Both the position numbers and the translations under genes were made by a program. The notes beneath the pieces are model-generated. The model saw only the letters and a list, made by a program, of their open reading frames with translations. It had not been told where the DNA came from and made no database searches. A stretch of 64,000 bases of DNA. It comes from Mesotaenium endlicherianum. Taxonomy: Eukaryota > Streptophyta > Zygnematophyceae > Zygnematales > Mesotaeniaceae. Every line of letters begins with the position of its first letter. Within the stretch, counting starts at the first letter, position 1. Below are positions 22,622 to 33,681 of this stretch, one piece after another. The DNA lies in assembly GCA_009602735.1 (NCBI GenBank), contig WELA01004268.1, positions 852,266 through 916,265 of the forward strand, written 5' to 3'.

Positions 22622-22945
22622 GCTGGCTGCTAGATGCCACGTGCGCAGGGCTGACGCCAATGTGCTGTCTTGCTCTTAACGGCAGCATGCACAAATGTGA
22701 ACAATTGCATGGTGCCAAGTCATGTGGCGCTAACTTGGCTGCTACGTTGACCTAGCTGCCACGCGTGAGAGTTGTTGGCGCTGGCGAGGTTGTCAACATC
22801 ATTGCTTGCGCTCTTGTAATGGAGGACAAGAAGAAAGAAGGAGGCAAAGAAGGAGGGATTTATTGAGAGAGGAGGCTTAACCAATGTGGGTCTGCAGATT
22901 GGGGCCAGGAGAGGGGGGCGATGCGGGAGGAGAGAGGGAAGAGGC
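22622..22945. other. GC-rich flank right of element B
   Basis: Continues the locus that B entered. It has a weaker third copy of the coding-like repeat at 22735-22790 and a purine-rich run from about 22818. No gene seen. Confidence 0.35.
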
Positions 22946-23194
22946 TTAGGGGCAGGTGGTTCTCAAGAAGGGAGGGGTGGGAGAGGGCGTAGAACGTACA
23001 GTCAGCACTTTGTCGATATGTTCCCAGATCTGCGCGGTGCTGTGGCTGGGGTCAAGCGAAGATGAGGAGGAGTTGTGGAGAGCCGAGTCCACCAAGCGGG
23101 CGGCGGAGGGCAACGCCACGCGGCCGACGTCGATCTTCTCTGCCAGAGCGCGGACGCGCCTCAGGTACCACTTGGCACTCCCTCGCGCACACAA
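22946..23194 (-). CDS. Possible terminal exon of an unknown gene
   Basis: An 83-codon open frame with a protein-like composition that is not explained by the surrounding low complexity: AKWYLRRVRALAEKIDVG, then an Ala/Ser-rich stretch, then TAQIWEHIDKVLTV. It ends in a stop at 22946-22948. I recognise no family. A GC-rich antisense frame is equally open, so chance is a real alternative. No clear splice acceptor was seen upstream; the region to the right is CA and GC-rich. Confidence 0.22.
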   Translation of the reverse strand: MCARGSAKWYLRRVRALAEKIDVGRVALPSAARLVDSALHNSSSSSLDPSHSTAQIWEHIDKVLTVRSTPSPTPPFLRTTCP

Positions 23195-23358
23195 CCACGC
23201 ACACGCACACGCACTTAGTCACAAATGCAGCCACGCATAAGCACGCGGGCAGTTACGCACGCAGCCAAGAAGAGCAGGCGCACGCACTAAGCAGCCCTAG
23301 ACCGCCAGCTTGACCCAGCTCCAACTGCTACTTGTACCTCTCATCCCAATTGAGCCCT

Positions 23359-23680
23359 CCCCAGGCTTCTCCCTCTCCTCCCTCTCCTCCCCTCCTTCCT
23401 CCCTCTCACTTTCTCTATCTCATTGTATCTCCCCTTGGTCCAAGTGTGGGAAGGAGGAGGGCAGCGTGCAAGCGACAGAGTCTCGGCCCTTGCCTGCTTG
23501 CCTCAGGATCAAACGGCATCCCCAGGCTTCTCCTTCTCCTCCCTCTCCTCCCCTTGTTCCTCCCTCTCTCTTCTCTATCTTTCTGTGTCTCCCCTCGGCC
23601 TAGGTGTGGGAAAGAGGAGGGCAACGTGCGAGAGAGAGAGTGCCGGCCCTTGACTGCTTGCTCCAGGATCAAACGGCATC
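23359..23680 (+). repeat. Tandem duplication, two units of 161 bp
   Basis: Units at 23359-23519 and 23520-23680 both begin CCCCAGGCTTCTCC and end CAGGATCAAACGGCATC, with a CT-rich middle and GTGTGGGAA(A/G)GAGGAGGGCA. The lengths are equal and the divergence modest. Confidence 0.85.
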
Positions 23681-24784
23681 CCCCTTTGAGGACAAGCTCT
23701 GCAGAGCCTCCCATCGAGTTCCGGGTTCGAGACAGGCGGTGAGAAGGTGCCGCAAAAATCTTTCAACACCCCCCCCTCTCCCCCCCAAACCATTCAAAGG
23801 GGCATGCCTGGTTTGCTCACAGCTGTCGGTTGGCACCAGCCATGCGGCAGTTGCTACTAGTGGCAGCAAAACTTTGGGCTGCTCAGCGCATGACAACCTT
23901 CTACCCCCCCACGTCCCCTCCTTAGCAACAGGGATCTCTTGCAGCAGGCCGCTGTCCGTTGCTTCTTTCGTTGCCACAGCGTGCAAGCGTGCTGTCGCTG
24001 GGCTACTGCTGGGCTGGGGGGCTGGCGGGCTGGGCTGGCGGGGAGGGGAGGGGGGCGGAGGGGCGCCCGCATGCGCGCGTGCATGGTGTGGTGGTGGCGC
24101 GATGCCGGCTTGCTGACGGACTATTTGCTGGAGTACAACGAGGTGCTGGTGGAGTAGCTAGGCGCAGAGCTGTAGCACGACATGGGCCGCTTCAAGTTGC
24201 ATATAGAGCTGGCGCCGTGCGATGCTGAGCTGGCTGGCTACCACGCGCACAGAGCTGCTGGCGTTGCGCTTAGCTAGCTGCTGGCAGGCTGGCAGGCTGC
24301 CCTTCGACAGGTTCAAGCTACGGCGTGGCATCGTCAAAGGTGAGCTCTCTCTCTCTCCCCTTCTCCCCCTCTCCCCCTCGCCCCCTCCCCCTTTCTTAAC
24401 CCCCTTCCTCTTAGATCTTTCATTGCCCCTACCCACTGGTCAGCCCTTCTGCTTAGAAGCAGCCAACAGTGGGTTTACTCCCGCCAATTCTGCTGTCGGA
24501 GCCCTCCCGGCCCATATTTTGAGCCTCTGCGCTCCACTTCCCAGCCCTTAGCCTTCAGCTTGCGACCGGAAGCTCAAAGTTGCCAGATGCGTACAAGAGG
24601 AGGAACAAGCACCTCTTAGAAGCCCGCGCATGCTTGTGCCTATGCCCGTGTCGTGGCCCTGCGCGTGCGCGTCCGCATATGCCTGCATGTGTTGAGCTGA
24701 TTGGGATGGGTGCAATCACTCTCGAGCTCACGAAGAGCGCGGGTGGTGATGGGGGCCGGGATTATATGTGGGAGGGGGGGACAA
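23681..24784 (+). other. GC-rich region with an exon-like fragment
   Basis: Between about 24085 and 24340 the plus strand has protein-like pieces (GLLTDYLLEYNEVLVE; GRFKLHIELAPCDAELAGYHA; LATTRTELLALRLASCW; FDRFKLRRGIVK) broken by stops near 24155 and 24175. The last piece ends at a GTGAGC that would serve as a splice donor. The 24198-24285 part is the repeat also found at 14310-14391. It reads like a decayed exon of an unknown gene that has been copied more than once. The remainder to 24784 is CT-rich and then plain. Confidence 0.3.
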
Positions 24785-25496
24785 TGAAATGAATCGACTT
24801 ACTAAAAAGGCAATTAATAATTAATGAAAATCTTTATATTAGCAAGTAATCTTTATGGTATTATTTGTTAATTGAATAAACAGCAAAAGACAACACACTA
24901 GCAGTGGACAATACTCGTAAGTCAAATGGAAGTAAACTAGCATCATTAATGCAATCAGTAAACTCTCACATAAGCAAGGCAAGGAGAGAGTGCATATCAA
25001 TGGCTTCTCGCCTTGGATGCAGATCGCTCTCAATAAGCAGTACAAGAGAGTTGGCCTTGTTTCCGAATGCCGAACTTGAGAGCAATCCTAGCATATATAC
25101 ATGGAATGAGTTTATTGTTCAACGGCCAGTGCGATGGCACCGCCTACGCCGGAGTTGACCACATTGGTAGGACCTCGCAAATCCACCGCCATCTCCCATC
25201 ATCTGGAATCGCCATCCATCCTGAGGATGTCATCTGGCCATTCATCTAGCACACCACACTTAGATGCATATCTAGGCAGTTTGCTGCTACCGAGTACGGA
25301 AGTCAGCTGGCTGTCAAAGAATGTGTCAACAAGCTGACCTAAGTTGACTTCAGCCTGCTGCCCCCGGCTGAATCATTATATTGATTATTTTATAAAACTC
25401 AGCAAACTCAATATTAACTCAAGCTCAGCAGGCTGAACTTATTTAACTATTTTATTTAAATGAATATTATATCAACCAATATACTAATTCATTACA
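24785..25496 (-). repeat. Element C, 3' LTR (left)
   Basis: 712 bp from TGAAATGAATCG to ATTCATTACA, followed by the same CCCTCCAACTTAA purine-tract complement as in element B. Confidence 0.88.
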
Positions 25497-25559
25497 ATCC
25501 CTCCAACTTAACATGCTGTCGCCTCGACAACACTATCGCTAGTAACAGCGTATTGTCCC

Positions 25560-27162
25560 TTCCATCCCCAGCCTACTGCCATTAGGAGGGAGATGTCCCT
25601 GGGGCCCTATACTCAGGGGAGCCAGACCTCCTCCTGTCTTGGGGTCTCTTGAAGCCTGGGGGATCCGCGTAGGGGCCCCGCGGAGAACGCAGTAACTGGG
25701 CTGTTTCCTTCTGCACAGTCTGAAATTGAAGGGAGGCAGCCTTCTCTTGGGCATCCCTCAAGCCGACAAATACACATACCGGCATCCCAGAAGGATGTTG
25801 CATGACATGAGCCAAGGGCACATGCCCTCTCTGTGAGGGAGATGCTGGCAGGCCTCTGGCTATCTTTTGAGCAGCCCTCCTGTCTGCCCTGTCTGACTGG
25901 GTCTCCGTGCCTGCAGATGGGCTCCGTCCTCTGGCAGTTCCCAGCCAAGTGATATCCTCCTCTTTAGCGAGCTGTTGCAAGACCATCCCAGTCTTCTCCC
26001 TTACAAGGGATGTGGTAGGTGTCAGGACCACAGCGGGGCTAGTGTCCTCCTCCTCGCCTTCCTCTTCTTCTTCCTCTAACCCCTCCTCCTCTCCTTCCCC
26101 TGGTTCCTCTGAGACCGCTGGGGTCTCTTCTGTCAGCTGCTCTAGCTCTTCCCGAGAAAAAGAATACTCCCTGCTTGCTTGCCCATTTGGCAAAAGCATG
26201 CTTCCCTTTAGAGAATGACTCACGGGCCCTGCTCCTGTCCTCCTGCATTTCTTGACTCATGCAGACTCTTACTCCATCCAATCTTAGTCCCCAAGCTGGA
26301 ATGTTAAGGGGCAATACTATGTTCCCCTCTAGGTCTGTTAGGAAATCTTCCTCCCCTGCCTTGTCATTTTGCTGGTCCCTCATGGTCATCCACCGCCAAT
26401 CGGTGGACTTTTGGAAGAAGGCAGAGTCAATACTTTTCAGTGTACAAGGGTACCAGTGCTCTGGGAAGTCCAGCTGACTGGTTTCCCTGGCTAAGAATTC
26501 CCAGCTCCTTCTCTCCACCTCATTATATATAGCCTTGAACCTGTTATGGGATGTAGAGTCCTTAAAGGTGTCCGCGTCCATGGGGATCATCATGATGACC
26601 CTATCTTTCCCCCAGATACCCGAAATCGATATATAGCTCCTTCCTCATTCACTTGGGCCATTGCCTTGGCCTCTCTGACCATATATCCTACCATTCTGGC
26701 ATAATCGTGGTTGAGGAAGAGTCCTGTACTGACCTGTATATACTTGTCAAAGTTCTCGGATGTCTCTCCTTCCCTCTGCAGGATGTCCTTCTGCGACTCA
26801 TTGCAACTTCTCTGGGCATACTTGAAGGTCTTCTTCAGTAGATCAAAGCTCTTGCCCAACACTGTGTAACGGTGTAACTGTTGATTCTCCTCTGTTCTTC
26901 TTCAGCCTGCTGCTTCTATCTCTCCTCAACTTGCCTCTCCTCCTCTGCCTTCTTGGCCTCCTCTGCAGCTTGTCTGTCCAGTTTGTCCCGCCTCAGCCTG
27001 GCTTGTTCCTCCTCCTCCTTCTTCTTCTGTGCCTCCCGCTGTTGTTGGAGTCGTTGTGATTCCCGAGCGGAGATGGAGAATGAACTGATGTCGCCACGAA
27101 ATTGCAAGTATTCCGCATGTGCCTCTTCCGCTCGTCTCTTCCTCTTAAGTTCCCACTCCTAA
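25560..27162 (-). pseudogene. Element C accessory reading frame (ORF3)
   Basis: It is the counterpart of the B accessory frame and sits in the same place. A coiled-coil N-terminal part (about 26916-27107) contains RLQQQREAQKKKEEEEQ. The globular part has GKSFDLLKKTFKYAQ, LQREGETSENFDKYI, DYARMVGYMVREA, and NEVERRSWEFLARE near 26510. The third part has LRLDGVRVCM and ESFSKGKHAFAKWAS near 26190. A further Glu-rich and basic C-terminal extension with no clear B counterpart is present (about 25582-26150). The shared blocks stand out against the drift elsewhere, which suggests past selection on the protein. No known domain recognised. It is broken, like its element. Confidence 0.7.
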
Positions 27163-27528
27163 GTCATCCTCCTCAATCATAAACACAATGCAGTTAGTGA
27201 AGTCATGATACTTTGCCGCTACTGAGTACCCTTGGGGGAGAAGAACATGGTAGGGAGAGTTTCAAGAGTGTAATACCTTGTGTGAGTGAGTATAAAAGGA
27301 GAATTGAGTCAGAGAGAAAAATTGAGTGTGAGCGCAGGTTGAGTGTGTAGAATGGTTACATAGAAATTTGCCTAGCTGATCTCGAGACGGAACACACTCT
27401 CTCCATCTTAACTTTAAGGTGGGTTGCGTGTCTCAACTGTCACTAACTGTCACTAATTGTCACGTTCCCCTCCAACTTACATGGAGACAGGACCTCCTGT
27501 CACCTGTCCATGTCTGCAAAAAGGACAG

Positions 27529-30023
27529 TTAGGGAGGTGTGCCAGCCGCTCGAAGGTGGAACCGCTTCAGCGCCCCTTTGGCATAGGTCAGCTGGTCTAA
27601 AAATTCCCAAGTGTCCCCAGAGGCATCGTAACCCTTCCATCTGACCAGGTACTTCATGACATATTTAGATGATCGATGGACAGAGCGAGCGTCTACAATC
27701 TCGACCTCATATTCCTCAGGGCCACCATCCCTGACAGGGGGGACCGGTCCCGGTTGGACAGGTAACCAACCTGTAAACAGTGTGTCACCTTTCATGTACG
27801 GTTCTAGGAAGGAGACATTAAAGACTGGGTGACCCTTGTATTTTGCTGACATGTTCAGTTTGTAAGCATTCTGACCGACACGGCGCACCACCGAATATGG
27901 ACCAACCCAGACCGGACCAAGCTTTTTCTTGACCACACCAGGCAGGTACAGGTGTTGAGAATGCTGTTTGACCAAATCGCCTTTAGAAAATGTCAGCTCT
28001 CGATGGTGCTGATTAGCGTATTTTTATTGATTTCTTGGGCTTTGTGCAGATTCTGTTGGAATTCTGACAGAGTGTCCGCAAACTCCTGGGTTAACTGTTG
28101 AGAGATCGGATCGTCAATCCCTTCAGGGTGAGTAAAAGACTTCCCTAGTACATCTAAAGGAGACTTAGGAACTCTACCAGGCTCAGTTTAAAAGGAGTCT
28201 TGCCCGTTGACGCGTGCAACGCACTGTTGACAGCAAACTGGATTTGAAACAGGTCATCCCAATTGTCTTATTTTTGGTCAATATATGCTCTCAGCACCTC
28301 TTGCAAAACTCAATTAGTTCTTTCAGTCTACCCATCCGTCTGAGGGTGGTTTGCTGTGCTGAGCAGCTGTTTGACTCCCATTAACCCCATTAAAGCTCTT
28401 CAGAACTTAGAGGTAAATTTTGAGTCTTTGTCTGAGATAATATTAGAGGGTAGCCCATGTTGGCATAACACATGGTTGTAGAACTGTCTCGCTGTTTCAA
28501 GTGCAGTTACTTTGACAGTTGTGGGGATGAAAATGACCATTTTTGTCAATTTATCCACGACTACCAATATCGAATCATGCCCATTGGCAGTTCGTGGTAG
28601 TGTTACCACCCAGTCCATGGATGTTGCTTTCCAGCGTCCAGCTGGGATGGGCAATGGTTGTAAGAGGCCCCTCGATGGTGTGTGCCTAGACTTATTTCTC
28701 TGACACTGATCACAAGACTTAACACATTTCAAGACCTCCCGAGGCAACCCATCCCAATGATACTGTTTTGCCAGTTTGCCAATAGTTTTGGCCTGCCCCA
28801 AATGCCCACGCAGTAAACTGTCATGCTTGACTCAGTAAGAGGGACCTTATTTCCAAATTATTAGGAATGACCAGCTTCGGCCTGCCTGAAGTGGTTTCGA
28901 TCACCCAGACCCTACCCTTAAGCCTATACCCGAGTGCAGTAGCAGGACACACACCATCAGTGGAGCTAGGCTCAAATGTTGGGTCAGATTGGTAGGCTTT
29001 CCTAAGTTGTTCAACGAAGGACTTTTTCACCTTTAGTGAGGTAATTGCACAACGAACTTTATCTATAGCATGTTGACTAAAGTTCCTATCTTGCAAGTCA
29101 GGTCTTTTAGCGAGTGCATCAGCAGGATTCAACTTCCCTGGTTTGTAGTCAATCTGGACTTGGAACTGCTCCAGCATCAGGCTCCAGCGGTTCTCCCTCC
29201 TCGACAGCTTGGACTTCCTTCTGAAAGTGAGTCAGAGCTAGATGATCTGTAATCACCTTAAAAGCTTTACCGTGTAAGTATGCTCTCCACTGTTTGAGCA
29301 CATGAATGATAGCAAGCAGCTCTTTATCATGCACGGAATAGTTAGTTTCAGCTGGGTTGAATTTCATAGACTCATATAGCACAGGGTGCCACTCCTGCCG
29401 TACCTTATTATCCTTTGTGGTTTTGTCAGCAGGCTGCAACAAAATAGCACCCATGGCAAAGTCAAAATTATCAGTAACCTTTTGTACAGGTTTGCTGGGG
29501 TCATACACGGCTAGCACTGGGGCAAAACAAAGCGCATCTTTTAGGGTCTGGAAGGCAGCCTGCTGCTCTTCCCCCCACACATACCCTATGCCTTTCTTAG
29601 TAAGGTTAGTCAGTTTACTGGCCTTTATAGAATAATTCTCAATAAATCTAGTATAATGGTTAGCCAACCCAAGGAAAGATTTAACTTTAGAGACAAGTCT
29701 GGTACAAGCCAGTTCCTTATGGTCTAGCCTTTCTTAGAATCCACACTGATGCCTTCTTCACTGACAACGTGGTCTAAGATTTCAATACTTACCTTGAAGC
29801 AATCACACTTGCTCATTTTAGCATGTAACCGATTTCTTCTCAGAGTGTCAATGACTGTCTTTTCCTGACTTTCGAATTGTTCTCCTGACTTAGCAAAGAA
29901 ATGTTGGACATGAGATGGAACAAGATTGTCCAGAGTGTGCACTTTCAGGAGGTCTATATTGCTGATGGTCTCTTTTATCTGTTTGTCAGGCATGCACAGT
30001 GAATCCAGTTCAGCAGGACCCAT
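27529..30023 (-). pseudogene. Element C pol region
   Basis: Recognisable in transcription order are fragments of the protease-RT part, RNase H with NFDFAMGAILLQ near 29450, the integrase zinc part with CDQCQRNKSRH near 28690, the core with DSILVVVDKLTKM near 28560, and a chromodomain with EEYEVEIVDARSVHR near 27690. It is closely related to B throughout. Many breaks; less of the reverse transcriptase is recognisable than in B. Confidence 0.82.
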
Positions 30024-30091
30024 AATACCCGCTACGAGGGCAGCTAGTGACGACTCACTTTCTCTACTTTCCTCACAGTCAGTAGACTGGA

Positions 30092-31563
30092 TTACTCACT
30101 GTTGCTGTCTTTTAAAGGCTGGTCTTTTCTCTTGACCTTTGGGAGGTGCTTGACTGGACACTGATCTCTGAAGTGACCCAACTGCTGGCAATGGAAGCAA
30201 ACAAATTTTGCTAAGGCTGGTCTCGGCTTAATCCTACCACCTCCTCTGCCATAGCCACCTCGAGAGCAAACACCTCTCCCTCTACACTGTATAGCATTAT
30301 ATTCATACTCATATTCATCACCCTGATCATCCTCAGCCTGGTCTCCTTCAATTGCATTGTAGGACCCGTGAGGCTTTTTGACAATCTTAGACACCAAAGC
30401 ATTACTCTGGCGCTTGTGATTGAACTGCTGCTAATCCCGGGCATCAGCATCCTAAATCAAGTCAGCCAGTTTCTCATACTTCTTTTCAGCAGAATGACCA
30501 GAGACTTCGGATTTCAAGGCATACCTGAAGTATGCTATCCTATACCGCTCTGGCAAGTCTGGCTACTTCATCATGTTCTCCTCGAAGTTTTGAGCAAACT
30601 CAGCAACTGAAGTGGTCTGCTTTAGTGTCAAGGAAATCATTGCATAGATAACTATCTCCCGCTGATTGATATCATCGAACTTCTTATGCAGTTTTCTGAC
30701 GACTCTACCCAAGTTGGGTCACCGAGTTGCTGAGCCTTACGCTCTCCTTTCCAATAGAGCCACCAGTCTGCTGCACTGCCTTTCAGTAGAGGACCAGTGT
30801 GCCTGACCTTCTTGTAATCTTGCAGTTCTGGATAGTTCTCCAGCCACTGCTCAACATCAGCGAGAAACTTGATCAGGTAATACGTTTTGTTTCCCTCAAG
30901 ATCATAGTCCTGGGAAGGTTTTGGCTTAGGCTTACTTGGCCCTCTGCCACCACCACCAGTGGTTTGAGACCCAATTGGTCTCTGTCCCGCAGCAGAGACA
31001 TTATGATTCTTTTGTCGTCCTGTTGGGACTGATACATGCTCGCCATTTGCGATTGCATTTGCACAAATAATGCTCCCAAATCCACAGTCTGAGGTGGGAG
31101 TCTAGCAAATGCAGCAATAGCAGTAGCATCAACTCGTTGAGTAGTGTCCTCAACAGTCCCTTTTGCTCCTGTAGCAGCAATTCTTGCCGCATTCAGCCGG
31201 TCACGAATTTGACCTAGAGGCACATTGAGTTGTACAACAAAAGGAGGGTTCAGAACATGGGCCCTTGCTGCCATAAGTTCTTCGACAGTGCGCTCGTCCG
31301 CTGGCAGTCCTTCCCTCCTTTCTTTATCTTCAGTAGCTTTTGCTAATCGTTTGGCTTATAATTTGACTCTCTCCTCCTCAACCTGCTGTGTTGCGACTGC
31401 AGCAATAGCAACTGCCTCATCTGCAGCCTCTCTAGCTGCAGTATCTGCCACTGCTTCAGAATAGGTACGGGTTCCCGCTACATGGCTTTCAGCCTGATTT
31501 TCGACATTCTTGTTGGTTCTCCATGTCTCGGGAGTTGCTAGCTTGAGACCTTGTCCTTACCAT
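30092..31563 (-). pseudogene. Element C gag region
   Basis: Same start as B (CAT at 31561-31563). The C-terminal part keeps a CCHC zinc knuckle, CFHCQQLGHFRDQC, near 30180-30220, after a Gly/Arg-rich stretch. The capsid-like middle is recognisable only by comparison with B. Broken in several places. Confidence 0.75.
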
Positions 31564-31597
31564 ACAAAGAATATTGTGATAACCGATCTGATACCAC

Positions 31598-32053
31598 TGT
31601 AATGAATCGACTTACCAAATAGGCAATTACAATTAAATAAGATCTTTATATCAGCAAGTAATCTTTATGGTATTTTCTGTTGATTGATTAAACAGCAAAA
31701 GATAACACACTAGTAGTGGACAATACTTGCAAGTCAGATAGAAGTAAACTAGCATCCATAATGCAATCAGTAAAGTTGTACATAAGCAAGGCTAGAAGAC
31801 AGTGCATATCAACGGCTTCTCGTATTGGATTCAGATCTCTCTCCTTAAGCTGTACAAGAGAGTTGGCCTCGTTTCCAAATGCCAAACTCGGGAGCAATAC
31901 CTAGCATATGTACATGGAATGAGTTTGCTGTTCAACGGCCAGTGCGATGGCACCGCCTACCCGGGAGTTGACCACGTTGGTAGGACCTCGGTGAACCAAA
32001 TCCACGGCCATCTCCCATCATCCCAAATCGCCATCCACCCTAAGGATGTCATC
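31598..32053 (-). repeat. Element C, 5' LTR, partial (right)
   Basis: Starts TGTAATGAATCG next to a primer site that reads GATCTGATACCAC on the plus strand (complement of initiator Met-tRNA). LTR similarity ends after GGATGTCATC, where sequence of a different origin begins. Confidence 0.88.
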
Positions 32054-32708
32054 CTACCCGGGGCAGATTGCTATGGTCTGGCGAGACGAGATGCTGGTGC
32101 ACTTTTTGTCTTGAGGTGAATGAAGTTGAGAGGAGGCAGAGTGATGGGAGCTTGAAGACCATCACTGCTCCAGACATTGTGGTGCACTACAACAAACACA
32201 AAGATTCTGTCAATCAATTCGAAAAGCTCTATTTGAGGGATAATTATTATGTTGAGAGTGCTACTGTCAGCTTCAAGTGCTGTGGCATAAATTATATTGG
32301 GGTCTGTTTGATGCTGCCCTGGCGAATGCCTACATCCTCTACAACCTGGCCCATCCTAAGAGTGACAGGTATCCGTCTATGTTAGATGTTGTAGCGGAGA
32401 TGATAGACTTCCATGATCCACAAGAGAGGAGGCGCTTTCGCTTGAGTGCGGGGCGGGCTGGGATGGAGAGGTTCCTTAGGAGACACTTCCCTGAGCACCT
32501 TCCAGGAGGCTCTAGACTAGGGTGTGTAATGTACAAGAGCAAGCTATATGACCTAGGCCATGAGAAGAGTAAGGTGAGACCTAGCTATTGGTGCGCGACG
32601 TGTGGAGTAGCGCTTTGTCCCACGCCTTGCTTTAAAGAGTACCATATCAACAGGCACATAGCACATGTAGATAGTGGCCCCTACAGGCTAAGTAGCAGTA
32701 ACAATTAG
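32054..32708 (+). pseudogene. piggyBac-type transposase, C-terminal part
   Basis: This is the remnant of a DDE_Tnp_1_7 (piggyBac superfamily) transposase, a cut-and-paste enzyme that targets TTAA. Visible landmarks: GQIAMVWRDEMLVHFLS at 32064-32114, the family's W-[KR]-D block; TAPDIVVHYNKHKDSVNQFE, the family's P-x-I-x-x-YN block, near 32165-32225; HKLYWGLFDAALANAYILYN near 32283-32345; and the C-terminal cysteine-rich zinc domain CATCGVALCPTPCFKEYH near 32600-32645. The stop is at 32706-32708. The frame changes near 32112 and near 32277, and the N-terminal half is absent because the cut LTR of element C begins at once upstream. Element D sits 41 bp downstream of the stop. The family call rests on motif order and the zinc domain. 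Confidence 0.78.
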
Positions 32709-32749
32709 GACTGTAGAGCAGAGGAGTTGCAACAGAAACATATATGAAA

Positions 32750-33670
32750 TGTAACGTTTTTGCTTTTCAAGAGGATCTTTACTCGGTATTCAAGGAATAT
32801 TCTAATGAAGTGGAAAGAAAATCTATATACTTTTGCAAATTGACAAATCCTCGAGAAAGCGAAAATGAAAATTAATGTAGAATGTGTGCTTGTGAGATTT
32901 GCACTCACAATAACTCTGCAAGGTATATATACCTGCACCACGTGAGGCACTGGAGTGCTTCGAGTCACCACCTAGGGCACTGGTTCATGTCAACAAAAAT
33001 TGGCGAAGGGGTACGACCCATTTCGGCTGAATGCTCGAAACGCGCCGTTTGGCCGTTTGGAGACTTTTCGACGGTTTCCGAAAAACCGTTTCGCGCCAAA
33101 AGGGCGTTTTCGCGTTCTCGCAACTTTCCAAAAAGTCGCGACTGTTCGCGGAGTTACGTACAAATGCTTTTCATCATGAATCGGTAGCTATAAAAACTAC
33201 TTCGCCAATCGGTTAGGTGTGAACGTTTCAAACGTCAGGTCGCGGGTTCAAATTCGCTCGGATGCAAAGTCGCTTTGCATATTTTGTGTTGTTTGACTTT
33301 TACAATTGTTTGTTTGTATTAACGACTGATCGTATATCCAAAATTTGTGACTGTGCATTATTCAAAAAAATGACAATCAAAATAACTTTATCAAACAATG
33401 ATTAGTTAAGTTATCATCTCATGATTAATCAAAGTAACTGTATGAATAATCATGTCGTACTTTTGCGAAGTTGTCGAATTACGTTACGACGCTTTTTGCA
33501 ATAGTTTCTCGGTCGTTTCGCCAATCGACTGGAAATTAATCGGCACACGCCTGTGGCAGATAATTCAATGTGATGCAATCATTTATCAAATAATTTATGA
33601 TAAATAGTATAACGTATTTTAGGTAATCGGGAAAACGTCCCAAATACGCCTAAAAGTTCAGATCGTTACA
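32750..33670 (-). repeat. Element D, 3' LTR (left)
   Basis: 921 bp, TGTAACGTTTT to GATCGTTACA, aligning with 40826-41736. It carries an ACGTTT-C-AAACGT palindrome (33223-33235), a B-box-like GGTTCAAATTC, and an ATGCAAAG-TCG-CTTTGCAT hairpin (33262-33280). The polypurine tract complement CTCCTCCCCCCTT follows at 33671. Confidence 0.93.
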
Positions 33671-33681
33671 CTCCTCCCCCC

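Larger units (their letters stand above)
24785..32053 (-). mobile_element. Element C: B-type chromovirus, decayed and cut at its 5' end
   Basis: About 7.3 kb, same family and layout as element B (gag, pol with chromodomain, accessory frame, LTR). The left LTR is whole (712 bp), while the right LTR (31598-32053) stops inside and abuts a piggyBac-type sequence, so no target duplication can be read. It is broken, with well over ten breaks, and shorter in pol than B. Confidence 0.9.
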
